A stretch of DNA of 39,523 nucleotides from a virus: positions 1 through 39,523 of IMG/VR virus record IMGVR_UViG_3300027791_001659; one strand, given 5' to 3'. The number at the start of each line of letters is the position of its first letter. Position 1 is the stretch's first letter. The notes under the pieces were generated by a model that was not told the DNA's origin, did not search any database, and saw nothing but the letters and a program-made list of their open reading frames with translations. Made by a program: the position numbers and the translations under genes. This document shows, piece after piece, positions 30,274 to 36,801 of the stretch.

Positions 30274-30513
30274 TTACATCTTGAGTAAGATTGTAACTAC
30301 TACTGATAAAACTGCTGCAATGATTGTTCCTGTTGTGCCAATGATTACTTTAGTAATACCTTTTTGGCCTTGTACTACATCTTCGTGAATATGATCTACT
30401 TTAACTTCTAACTTAGTCATTCGATTATCTAAAGCTTCATAACGAATAGCGCAAAGATCAACATGCGCTTCTAAATTTTCTCTTTCTAATTTTGTAGTAG
30501 ACGTACTCGCCAT
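30274..30513 (-). CDS. Small coiled-coil/tail-anchored membrane protein, XhlA-like
   Basis: 79 aa. N-terminal coiled coil (RYEALDNRMTKLEVKVDHIH) and a single C-terminal transmembrane helix (VIIGTTGTIIAAVLSVVVTI) ending LLKM. This layout matches small phage lysis proteins of the XhlA type; it could be a holin or spanin-like partner of the SleB hydrolase. GGAG upstream of the ATG; a terminator follows. Confidence 0.6.
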   Translation of the reverse strand: MASTSTTKLERENLEAHVDLCAIRYEALDNRMTKLEVKVDHIHEDVVQGQKGITKVIIGTTGTIIAAVLSVVVTILLKM

Positions 30514-30622
30514 TATATTCTCCGTAAACTCCCATTCTCTATGGGCAATTAGTAAACTTTGCTGTTAGCCTAATGCGTTTGAATTATAATGCCTTGCTTG
30601 CCTAGTAGTGTTACCTACAATG

Positions 30623-30630
30623 TATTTATC
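30623..30630 (-). promoter_or_regulatory. Candidate late promoter of the XhlA-like gene
   Basis: Minus strand GATAAATA overlapping the stop of the upstream gene, about 110 nt before the ATG at 30513. The leader between holds nothing else that I can identify. Confidence 0.45.
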
Positions 30631-30928
30631 ATTTGTTAGTAGAAAACAGGTTACGAATTAGCTTCTTTATTGCTGATAATTCGCTTTTAACTTCACCTAG
30701 TTGATTTGTAGTTCTGCTAAGTTTATTAAACATATCTCTAATTACAAACATAACCCAACACCACCAAACTATGCTCGTAACTGACATAACACTAATACCA
30801 ACATACACACAAGGATAGGAATTAACACGTAGTCCGTACAGAGATAATAGGAAACCTGTAATCATAACGAATACAGATAGTACCATCATCCACGACCAGT
30901 TTGTTTGATTGTTGTCTTGTTTCATCAT
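30629..30928 (-). CDS. Small membrane protein
   Basis: 99 aa. Two transmembrane helices (MMVLSVFVMITGFLLSLYGL and VYVGISVMSVTSIVWWCWVM) and a C-terminal coiled coil (LGEVKSELSAIKKLIRNL). It could be a holin or a membrane anchor; its neighbour at 30274 is also a membrane protein, so the two may form a lysis pair. Not recognised. Confidence 0.6.
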   Translation of the reverse strand: MMKQDNNQTNWSWMMVLSVFVMITGFLLSLYGLRVNSYPCVYVGISVMSVTSIVWWCWVMFVIRDMFNKLSRTTNQLGEVKSELSAIKKLIRNLFSTNK

Positions 30929-30967
30929 ACTATTTAAGCCTATTGCTAGTGTAATTTATCAATACAC

Positions 30968-31360
30968 TTAACTAACAGAATCATCTAGACGTATCCAGAT
31001 GTTTTGATCTTCACCCTCTGTTACAAACACAGGGTTTTTAAATTTAATAGTTTCTTTTAGATGGGGGATGATTGGTACATTGTTTAGATCCTCTTTTAGT
31101 AGTCCAACATGATCGTTGTCCTTTAAGAAAACATCTTCTCGTTCAATATTGAATTCCCAATACCATTCATTTTCTACACTAGGATGTTCTACCATTTGAG
31201 GCGAGTGATTCCACTGCACAAGAGCTCGTAGTTCAATGCCCTGCACTAACGAATTAAAATTCGATTGTTGAGCATTTTCTAAAGGGGTAGCTGACGCATG
31301 ACGATCAGGTACTGCTCGTGTAATGTCTACGGTTGTCTTTACTTTATATACTTTCATCAC
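30968..31360 (-). CDS. Conserved hypothetical phage protein
   Basis: 130 aa. MMKVYKVKTTVDITRAVPDR, NAQQSNFNSLVQGIELRALV, QWNHSP and ENEWYWEFNIEREDVF. I recall close patterns in marine cyanomyophages but no function. Beta-rich, soluble, probably a virion-associated protein given its place among structural genes. A strong terminator lies just upstream, so it has its own promoter. Confidence 0.6.
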   Translation of the reverse strand: MMKVYKVKTTVDITRAVPDRHASATPLENAQQSNFNSLVQGIELRALVQWNHSPQMVEHPSVENEWYWEFNIEREDVFLKDNDHVGLLKEDLNNVPIIPHLKETIKFKNPVFVTEGEDQNIWIRLDDSVS

Positions 31361-31377
31361 ACATATTTACCGGTCAT

Positions 31378-31410
31378 AAAAAAAGGGCACCAGTTTCCTG
31401 ACACCCTTTT
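31378..31410 (-). terminator. Intrinsic terminator after the MADL gene
   Basis: Minus-strand GGGUGUCAG-GAAA-CUGGUGCCC, nine continuous pairs with a GNRA tetraloop, then U7; 19 nt after the stop at 31429. Confidence 0.93.
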
Positions 31411-31428
31411 AATATTAAGTTTTATCTA

Positions 31429-31845
31429 TTAACTAAATGTTGCTGCTGCAATTGTAAAGTTAGTAGAGTTGCTTGATGCTGCATTTTCAGCTGCTTTAAT
31501 AGCTGCTTCTAATACACCATAACCAACAGTAGTACCGTCAGCGTCATAAACATGTGATGTATCTAAACCAAGTGTTAGTGCCATTACTGTGTCACTAACT
31601 CTTTGGAAATGATAAACCTCTGCACCTGCTACTGCAATACCTTTAACTACTGCGTCTGCAGAACCACCAGCTGTAGTAAACTGGGCTACTGCAAATGGTG
31701 TATCACCACCAGCTGTAACTGTTAAAAAGGTAAGCTCACGTGTGCCCATGTTTGACAATGGCTGTGCTGCTTTTTGGTTATTAGCGCCAACTGTATAAGT
31801 TGAAACACCATCACCTCTTACGACTTGTCCGTATAAATCTGCCAT
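31429..31845 (-). CDS. Putative virion protein, MADL family member 1
   Basis: 138 aa. Opens MADLYGQVVRGDGVSTYTVG; Ala/Thr/Val-rich with low charge, and ends in beta strands (NSTNFTIAAATFS). It shares the MADL start and composition with the next upstream gene, which suggests paralogy or a common structural role (decoration or fibre protein). A late promoter controls both (32333-32340) and a strong terminator follows. Confidence 0.6.
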   Translation of the reverse strand: MADLYGQVVRGDGVSTYTVGANNQKAAQPLSNMGTRELTFLTVTAGGDTPFAVAQFTTAGGSADAVVKGIAVAGAEVYHFQRVSDTVMALTLGLDTSHVYDADGTTVGYGVLEAAIKAAENAASSNSTNFTIAAATFS

Positions 31846-31872
31846 GTTAATTCTCCGTTATGTCTAAGTTAA

Positions 31873-32271
31873 TTAGGCTTGTAAACCTGAGAACTCAGCA
31901 ATCAAAGTTGCTGTAATGCCAGTTGAACCAGTACCAAAGTTAGATGCCATTGTTGCTGCGCCTGTTCCTTGGATTACTACTTGTACTGCGTCAGTTGTTC
32001 CACTTGTGAATACACCTGATTCAGTTAAAGGTTGTACAGCTACGACAGTGTGTGCATCGTTAGTTCCTGATACATCACCAGCTGTTAGATACTTAATTGC
32101 TGCTTCTAACTCTACTGTTGTCATGTTTGATTTAGCAAGATTAAGAACACGAGTGCGTCCTGCAATACCTTGTCCTGATTTAGCTGCTTTGTTGTCGCCT
32201 AATTCTGCAACACCTGAACCGCTATTGTCGTATGTTTGATAGACTCCGCTACCGTTTGATAGATCTGCCAT
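31873..32271 (-). CDS. Putative virion protein, MADL family member 2
   Basis: 132 aa. MADLSNGSGVYQTYDNSGSG, LNLAKSNMTTVELEAAIKYL, TAGDVSGTNDAHTVVAVQPL, then small-residue beta strands. Few charged residues, no Cys, no signal peptide: typical of a small virion protein. First gene after a late promoter and GAGGAG-type SD. Confidence 0.6.
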   Translation of the reverse strand: MADLSNGSGVYQTYDNSGSGVAELGDNKAAKSGQGIAGRTRVLNLAKSNMTTVELEAAIKYLTAGDVSGTNDAHTVVAVQPLTESGVFTSGTTDAVQVVIQGTGAATMASNFGTGSTGITATLIAEFSGLQA

Positions 32272-32332
32272 AATATTATCTCCTCGATTATTAAATGATC
32301 CCGCTCAGGGACCGGCTTTTTTCTTACAGTAA

Positions 32333-32340
32333 TATTTATC
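32333..32340 (-). promoter_or_regulatory. Candidate late promoter of the MADL pair
   Basis: Minus strand GATAAATA, 62 nt before the ATG at 32271. A GC-rich hairpin (UCCC-UGAGC-GGGA) sits in the leader. Confidence 0.5.
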
Positions 32341-32379
32341 AATTACTTTAAAATTACGGGGATTTAGGCTATTTTGAGC

Positions 32380-33627
32380 TTAATCTGCTCTAAAAGGTGT
32401 CCATCTATCACGTGGAACTAACTTAACCTTGTCTTTTGTCTTAACAAAGCCTTCTCCACCTGGTTTACCGCCTGTAGTAGCAGTTACATCGCCTTCAGCA
32501 GCATCTAGTTCTGCAATGATCTCATCTTTGGCTTTCATTATCTCTGTGATAAGATAGAATGTGTCAGCAACTGTTTGACTATCAGCATCAACCATAGCTA
32601 ATATCTTAGCTTGTTTGTTAACTGATACTTTAGAATTCTTTAGCCAGTTTGTAAAGGAGTTTGTGTTTAACTCGCTTAACTTTTTAGCACGACTCATTTG
32701 ATTAACGAATGTGTAAAAGATATTACCCATGTCACTTAATCCAGGTTGTTTAGCAAAAAACTTAGCAATGTTTGCTTGTGATTTGTTTGCTACCTTTTCA
32801 ATGTTGCCTAGATTGTCTGCGTTAACAGCTGGTGCTTTACTAACGTACTGCTGTCCTAGTACAACAAGATCTAGGTTACCGTTGAATGCTTTTACATCTG
32901 AAATTGGATCTCCAGTCTTGTCTCCAAAGTAACCATATGTAGCATGTGCCGCTACTGCAACTTTAGACTTAGCTAGTCTACGACCAATCTCGCTTTCTGT
33001 TTTAACATTGTAAGTAGTTTGGTTAGGTGTAAAACTAATACTACCATCACTACCTGCATAAGGTTTGCCTTGATGGAATAGTAAGTCTCCATATACATAA
33101 CCTCTATAGTCTACTGGTGTGGCCTTTTCAAAGATGTCCCACAATGTTGCCATATCTTTAGCAAACTTAGGACGCCAGTCTTCGCCTTTGCCGCGACTAT
33201 TAATAAACTTTTCTAATTCTTCAGGACTAGAACTTTTACCTTCTTCTTTGCCCCAGTTATTCTTTCCTACCAACCTAAAGGTTCCGTCATCTTCACGACC
33301 CCAATATACTGTAGGGTTTCCGTCCCACTTAACTGCAACATCACTAGAGTCTGTTTCCATACTCTTTAAAATATTAACAGCACGTTTTGCACCATCATCT
33401 GGATTAGTAAACACTAGATCCTCTACATGGTTAAACTCTCTGCCTACTGCTGCTTCAGTAACATTGTCTTTGTATTTTTGTTTACGTGGAATAGCTTTTG
33501 TTTTATCGTTGTGAGAACCAGCTGCACCGCTTTTGCGCAATGCATCCATTTCACGCCAGTTAGGATCACGAGGCTTTAACAGCTTCGGTTTCTTTTTGGC
33601 TTCAGTTGTGATTTCAAATGCTCTCAT
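32380..33627 (-). CDS. Ligase-like protein with KxDG motif and CTS-like N-terminus
   Basis: 415 aa. Opens MRAFEITTEAKKKPKLLKPR, a candidate head-targeting tag. Residues about 95-125, SDVAVKWDGNPTVYWGREDD and GTFRLVGKNNWGK, contain K-W-D-G, the motif I of DNA/RNA ligases and mRNA capping enzymes (Lys nucleophile). RGYVYGDLLFHQG near 190 may be motif III. The C-terminal half is helical. It follows a nucleotidyltransferase-fold gene via a 48-aa gene with overlapping ATGA junctions. Possibly a nucleic-acid end-processing enzyme; divergent, and activity is inferred. Confidence 0.6.
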   Translation of the reverse strand: MRAFEITTEAKKKPKLLKPRDPNWREMDALRKSGAAGSHNDKTKAIPRKQKYKDNVTEAAVGREFNHVEDLVFTNPDDGAKRAVNILKSMETDSSDVAVKWDGNPTVYWGREDDGTFRLVGKNNWGKEEGKSSSPEELEKFINSRGKGEDWRPKFAKDMATLWDIFEKATPVDYRGYVYGDLLFHQGKPYAGSDGSISFTPNQTTYNVKTESEIGRRLAKSKVAVAAHATYGYFGDKTGDPISDVKAFNGNLDLVVLGQQYVSKAPAVNADNLGNIEKVANKSQANIAKFFAKQPGLSDMGNIFYTFVNQMSRAKKLSELNTNSFTNWLKNSKVSVNKQAKILAMVDADSQTVADTFYLITEIMKAKDEIIAELDAAEGDVTATTGGKPGGEGFVKTKDKVKLVPRDRWTPFRAD

Positions 33628-33770
33628 GTTTTCTTCTTCTTTGTTTTATCTACATAGGTAGCGTGTGGTATTTTTAGATCCTTCTTACCGTATACTGCTC
33701 CCACCGTGTGCATCTTTGAAAGTTTGTCAGCTAACGAATAACGAATATCAACTACTTCGCTTATTCTCAT
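33624..33770 (-). CDS. Small hypothetical protein between the NTase and ligase-like genes
   Basis: 48 aa: MRISEVVDIRYSLADKLSKM, HTVGAVYGKKDLKIPHATYV, DKTKKKKT. It is joined to both neighbours by ATGA overlaps (33767-33770 and 33624-33627), which makes a real, translationally coupled gene likely. It fills a gap of 139 nt. The M-R-I-S-E start again resembles the tag of neighbours. Not recognised. Confidence 0.7.
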   Translation of the reverse strand: MRISEVVDIRYSLADKLSKMHTVGAVYGKKDLKIPHATYVDKTKKKKT

Positions 33771-34531
33771 TTAACAGAGTCTATCATTCTACGCATCCAA
33801 TTTGCTTGATAAGTTTCTACCTGCTTGTTATCCGGTAAAGTTAACCCATCTCTTGCAAATGCGTCTACTGCATCAGCAACTAGATCGTCATAGTTTGGTA
33901 ACTTCTTAATGTAGTTAACAATTGACTCAACTGTTTCTAATGTTGATGGACTTGCTGTTTGACCTAGTAATGTTTTAGCAATCTGATTAGGATCGTTTGA
34001 TACTAGTTCGTTGGTTTCTCTATCCTTTAAACCCTCATTTGCTGACCATTTCATACCCTTCGTTTTTGCTATGCTGGAAAGTAGGATGTGACGATGCATA
34101 CCTTTATAAGGTGAATTAGGTCCTCCTCCCTGTAGGCTGAACTTCATCCAATCTGGATCACCGAACATAAAGTCCGTTTGCACGAAACCATTCGAGTCAT
34201 CACCTTTGATCGGAGTTTTAAAGTGTACGCTAATGCCTGTCTTGCGTACCCACTCTTTAGGTATACCCTGCATGTTGTTTGTAGTAACATAGTCTGTCAA
34301 TTTGGCTTCTAACTCTGCCTTGGACATCTTTGTTACATCAACTGCAAGATCTAGGTCGCCACTGGTTTCTTTCTTTCCAGTAGTGCCTAACATATTATCT
34401 GTAAGTTCTAAGTTCGTTACTCCCTCTAACCATTCAACCGTAGGTAATACATCCGCCTGCATTATTCTTGTTGTTGCAGACTCGCCTTCCGGTGTCTTAA
34501 ATATGTTTCCGCCTTCGTTAAGGATTGTCAT
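33767..34531 (-). CDS. Nucleotidyltransferase-fold protein
   Basis: 254 aa. MLGTTGKKETSGDLDLAVDV fits the NTase core G-(S/T)-x(n)-(S/T)-G-D-x-D-x-x-V, and FVQTDFMFGD gives the third Asp on its strand. KGMHRHILLSSIAKTKGMKW follows, as in nucleotidyltransferases with a helical substrate domain. Substrate unknown (tRNA, antibiotic-like or protein). Coupled to the 48-aa gene and to the KxDG ligase-like gene, suggesting an end-repair or modification cassette. Confidence 0.65.
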   Translation of the reverse strand: MTILNEGGNIFKTPEGESATTRIMQADVLPTVEWLEGVTNLELTDNMLGTTGKKETSGDLDLAVDVTKMSKAELEAKLTDYVTTNNMQGIPKEWVRKTGISVHFKTPIKGDDSNGFVQTDFMFGDPDWMKFSLQGGGPNSPYKGMHRHILLSSIAKTKGMKWSANEGLKDRETNELVSNDPNQIAKTLLGQTASPSTLETVESIVNYIKKLPNYDDLVADAVDAFARDGLTLPDNKQVETYQANWMRRMIDSVK

Positions 34532-34792
34532 CTATTTGTCTCGTTTCTTGGATTCAATTATTCGCTTGATGCCTCTATCAAATTTAGTGCCATCAGCGCC
34601 TTTAATTGAGTTAATAAACCTTCTCTCTAGCTCGATAGCTGTAGACTGATCATAATGCTTATGCATAGATTCAATTAGGTTTATTGCTGAGTTAATAATA
34701 TTTGTCGCTCGGCTCTGGATCAGTGACTCTGCATCTCTGCGGTCAGCGATCTCATTAAGTTCCTGTAAAATTGATCGTGTTTTAATTTTCAT
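34532..34792 (-). CDS. Small hypothetical helical protein
   Basis: 86 aa, first gene of the NTase/ligase-like operon. MKIKTRSILQELNEIADRRD, TNIINSAINLIESMHKHYDQ, GIKRIIESKKRDK. Basic and helical, no known domain. Its stop is adjacent to the NTase ATG. A perfect-consensus sigma70 promoter lies 50 nt upstream, so the operon is probably early. Confidence 0.6.
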   Translation of the reverse strand: MKIKTRSILQELNEIADRRDAESLIQSRATNIINSAINLIESMHKHYDQSTAIELERRFINSIKGADGTKFDRGIKRIIESKKRDK

Positions 34793-34841
34793 TTTTTCAT
34801 TTCCAAATATTACTATGTGTATTTACCCTTTTTGTTATTAA

Positions 34842-34870
34842 ATTATATAACAATGGATATTGCCTGTCAA
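34842..34870 (-). promoter_or_regulatory. Perfect-consensus sigma70 promoter
   Basis: Minus strand TTGACA (34870-34865), 17 nt, TATAAT (34847-34842). It drives 34532-34792 and downstream genes, divergent from the plus-strand unit starting at 34974. Confidence 0.87.
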
Positions 34871-34973
34871 TCTATTTAACACTCAACATATATAATTATC
34901 CACTCATGCGCATAATGCATGACAGCCTTTACCACAAAATACTTGATTTTTTATTAGGTTGGCTGTACTATTA

Positions 34974-34981
34974 TATAAATA
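34974..34981 (+). promoter_or_regulatory. Late promoter of the plus-strand small-gene cluster
   Basis: Plus strand TATAAATA, full T4 late consensus, 195 nt before the ATG at 35176. A TTGATT-N17-TACTAT early-type element (34943-34971) overlaps just upstream. Confidence 0.65.
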
Positions 34982-35175
34982 CAACTGTTATTACAACGCA
35001 GACACGTTTTCCAACGTTCTCAAATTGAATTAACACACACAGACACTGGGATAGACCGGGGCACCATCCATGCCTTACAAGTGATTGACGTGTACCAAAG
35101 GTACATGCACCGCCGGGGAAGATCCGGGGTATTGCTTTCCTTAAGCATCCAAAACATAGAAACAGGAGAACCACT
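34982..35175 (+). ncRNA. Candidate structured leader RNA
   Basis: 194-nt leader between a late promoter and the first gene. It is much more GC-rich than its surroundings, with CCGGGG three times within 70 nt (35059-35130). Possible helices: GGGGCA / UGCCUU, GUGUACC-AAA-GGUACAU (35089-35106), CCGG / CCGG, UGCUU / AAGCA. The minus-strand frame here looks like a shadow. I cannot match it to a known riboswitch. Confidence 0.35.
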
Positions 35176-35179
35176 ATGA
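35105..35179 (+). CDS. Possible 24-aa leader ORF
   Basis: ATG 35105 to a TGA that overlaps the next ATG as ATGA; peptide begins MHRRGRSGVLLSLSIQN. The overlap would couple it to 35176. No SD at its ATG. The frame is open back to the late promoter without another ATG. Low confidence. Confidence 0.25.
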   Translation: MHRRGRSGVLLSLSIQNIETGEPL

Positions 35180-35397
35180 AAAAAGTGATTAAAGTCCTAC
35201 GAGATTTGTTTGGATCTAAGCCTTCTTTGAAGAATGATTCTTACCTCGTATGGGCCAAGACAGAGTATAAACATGACTGGCAGTTTGCCTATCAACATAT
35301 GCTCGACCATAACGGAGCCGCACCGACACTTAGGGACTTACATCCCTGGAACGACGGCAAACTAAAAAGAAACATAAACTTACAAGGATGGGTATAA
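35176..35397 (+). CDS. Small hypothetical protein
   Basis: 73 aa. MKKVIKVLRDLFGSKPSLKN, WAKTEYKHDWQFAYQHMLDH, GAAPTLRDLHPWNDGKLKRN. AGGAG lies 7 nt upstream. It heads a run of small plus-strand genes with overlapping junctions (TAATG with the next gene). Not recognised. Confidence 0.65.
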   Translation: MKKVIKVLRDLFGSKPSLKNDSYLVWAKTEYKHDWQFAYQHMLDHNGAAPTLRDLHPWNDGKLKRNINLQGWV

Positions 35398-35588
35398 TGA
35401 CCTCAGCAACTATTAGTACTTACTACTGCACATTTTGCGATGCAGTTAAAACAATCGCAATCACAGCACTTGTTAGTATGATCGCATTTGGCGAATCAGC
35501 TGGCAGAGCAAGAGCGGCTGCCGAACTTAGCCGTATGGGAATGCACGACGAAGCTAAAGCACTTATGTTAGATGGAGTAAAAAAATGA
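35397..35588 (+). CDS. DUF1127-like small protein 1
   Basis: 63 aa from ATG 35397, which overlaps the previous stop as TAATG and has AAGGA 8 nt upstream. N-terminus TISTYYCTFCDAVKTIAITA is clearly related to that of the next gene (TLTRFYCSFCDAIKNFFKGF). The C-terminus RARAAAELSRMGMHDEAKAL resembles helices of alphaproteobacterial DUF1127-type proteins. Likely a paralogous pair by duplication. Role unknown. Confidence 0.6.
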   Translation: MTSATISTYYCTFCDAVKTIAITALVSMIAFGESAGRARAAAELSRMGMHDEAKALMLDGVKK

Positions 35589-35809
35589 GTACTCAAACAC
35601 TTACACGTTTTTACTGTTCCTTCTGCGATGCAATTAAAAACTTCTTTAAAGGCTTTATTACTGAAAGCAGGTTTGATCCTAAGTTTGACCACAAAGGCTA
35701 CAAACAACTGAGCAAGTTAAGCGATTACGAATTGCGTGACATTGGTATCACCCGCGGTGACATCAATCATATTTGTAGTGGCGGAACTGTACATAGAGGT
35801 AGATTCTAA
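35585..35809 (+). CDS. DUF1127-domain small protein 2
   Basis: 74 aa. The C-terminal KLSDYELRDIGITRGDINHI matches DUF1127 (L-S-D-x-x-L-x-D-I-G-I-x-R-x-D-I). The N-terminus has the Y-C-S-F-C-D-A motif shared with the preceding gene. Small DUF1127 proteins are widespread in alphaproteobacteria; in Agrobacterium some affect phosphate uptake and RNA turnover. ATGA overlap with the previous gene. The phage may have taken it from its host. Confidence 0.75.
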   Translation: MSTQTLTRFYCSFCDAIKNFFKGFITESRFDPKFDHKGYKQLSKLSDYELRDIGITRGDINHICSGGTVHRGRF

Positions 35810-36039
35810 TGTGGGAAAGAATAATCAAACGATGTGAGATTATTGGTCTTACTAGAGCTGCAAGTATGTTACAATCCCAGTACGGGATTACCCAAGAACA
35901 TGTTAATAAATTAAGAGAAGCTGCTGACGAAGCTAGAGAAGAACTTCAGAAGATGAAGATTAAAAATAGCTACGAAGCAGGTGATCATTACATGAAAGGT
36001 AAGTCTGTTGCAACATGGAAAGGTAAAGCACATGTGTAA
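35809..36039 (+). CDS. Small hypothetical helical protein
   Basis: 76 aa. MWERIIKRCEIIGLTRAASM, LQSQYGITQEHVNKLREAAD, EAREELQKMKIKNSYEAGDH. Helical and basic; the R-A-A-S-M-L segment recalls the R-A-A-A-E-L of DUF1127-like protein 1, so it may belong to the same family. Start overlaps the previous stop (TAATG). Confidence 0.6.
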   Translation: MWERIIKRCEIIGLTRAASMLQSQYGITQEHVNKLREAADEAREELQKMKIKNSYEAGDHYMKGKSVATWKGKAHV

Positions 36040-36109
36040 CTGGCAACCAATGACTGACGAAGAATGTGACTGGGTTTCTAATCCAGTCAAAACCCCTACT
36101 ACAAAATAA
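36032..36109 (+). CDS. Possible 25-aa protein
   Basis: MCNWQPMTDEECDWVSNPVK, TPTTK. ATG 36032 has AAAGG 8 nt upstream and lies inside the end of the previous gene. Short, so uncertain. Confidence 0.35.
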   Translation: MCNWQPMTDEECDWVSNPVKTPTTK

Positions 36110-36124
36110 CACACACGGAGACTT

Positions 36125-36247
36125 ATGAAAAATTTACTTGATAATTTACTAATAAAGTGTGACGGCGAACTATGTGAAAACATAGGATTCGGTATCGTTG
36201 CATTTTTTAGTTTTGCAGTAATTTGGCACTCACTTAGTATTATCTAA
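36125..36247 (+). CDS. Small single-pass membrane protein
   Basis: 40 aa: MKNLLDNLLIKCDGELCENI, then GFGIVAFFSFAVIWHSLSII, a single C-terminal transmembrane helix. GGAG lies 4 nt before the ATG. Last gene of the small-gene run. Function unknown. Confidence 0.55.
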   Translation: MKNLLDNLLIKCDGELCENIGFGIVAFFSFAVIWHSLSII

Positions 36248-36251
36248 GCGG

Positions 36252-36280
36252 TTGACAAGTACTAAATACTACGTTACACT
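36252..36280 (+). promoter_or_regulatory. Sigma70 promoter
   Basis: Plus strand TTGACA (36252-36257), 17 nt, TACACT (36275-36280); 40 nt to the ATG at 36321. Confidence 0.75.
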
Positions 36281-36320
36281 AGTAACACTACACACACATA
36301 CATAATAAAGGAGAAGAATT

Positions 36321-36632
36321 ATGAGTACAGTAGAATCAAAGCATGGTGCTGAGATATTAAAGCAGACACAAGCTATGGCAGAAATGGTCAAAGACATGAT
36401 GCCAAAAGTAACTACAAATAAAAACGGTTACGAAATTAGAACTAAAGTTTTAGAACTTGCCCAAGGCAATGTTTGGAACGACTATCATGCTAATTTTGCA
36501 GGATGGTCAACCCTAGTTACCAAAGAAGGTGATGAAGTTGTAACAACTGTAGAAATGCCAGAAGTACCTGGTACTGACGCAGTATTAGAAGCTGCTGAAA
36601 AGTTTTATGCTTTTGTAAGTGGCAACAAGTAA
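36321..36632 (+). CDS. Conserved hypothetical phage protein
   Basis: 103 aa. KNGYEIRTKVLELAQGNVWN, DYHANFAGWSTLVTKEGDEV, EVPGTDAVLEAAEKFYAFVS. I recall similar N-G-Y-E-x-R-x-x-x-L-x-L-A-Q proteins in marine T4-like phages, without function. AGGAGAAG upstream; own early promoter and own terminator, so it is a monocistronic, probably abundant, transcript. Confidence 0.7.
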   Translation: MSTVESKHGAEILKQTQAMAEMVKDMMPKVTTNKNGYEIRTKVLELAQGNVWNDYHANFAGWSTLVTKEGDEVVTTVEMPEVPGTDAVLEAAEKFYAFVSGNK

Positions 36633-36727
36633 ACTAAAGTAACATTATATATTTCCTATTTTAGGATGAAGCTAACATTAGAACGCATAGCGATAGTATA
36701 GAATAATAAGATTACTGAGTAACTGAG

Positions 36728-36757
36728 AAGGGCAACCATAGTGTTGCCTTTCTTTTT
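36728..36757 (+). terminator. Intrinsic terminator
   Basis: Plus strand AAGGGCAAC-CATAGT-GTTGCCTTT, nine pairs, then CTTTTT. Confidence 0.9.
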
Positions 36758-36769
36758 GAGTGCAGGATA

Positions 36770-36775
36770 TATAAT
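36770..36775 (+). promoter_or_regulatory. Possible -10 of the hem operon
   Basis: TATAAT, 26 nt before the hemF ATG. No convincing -35 at 16-18 nt spacing, so an activator or another sigma factor may be needed. Confidence 0.4.
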
Positions 36776-36801
36776 AATAACAAAGTAAAAAAGGACAGTT
36801 C

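Noticed and set aside
34971-35174. Minus-strand 67-codon frame in the leader region
   Set aside because: Cys-rich unlikely protein, no SD, opposite a late promoter and GC-rich leader.
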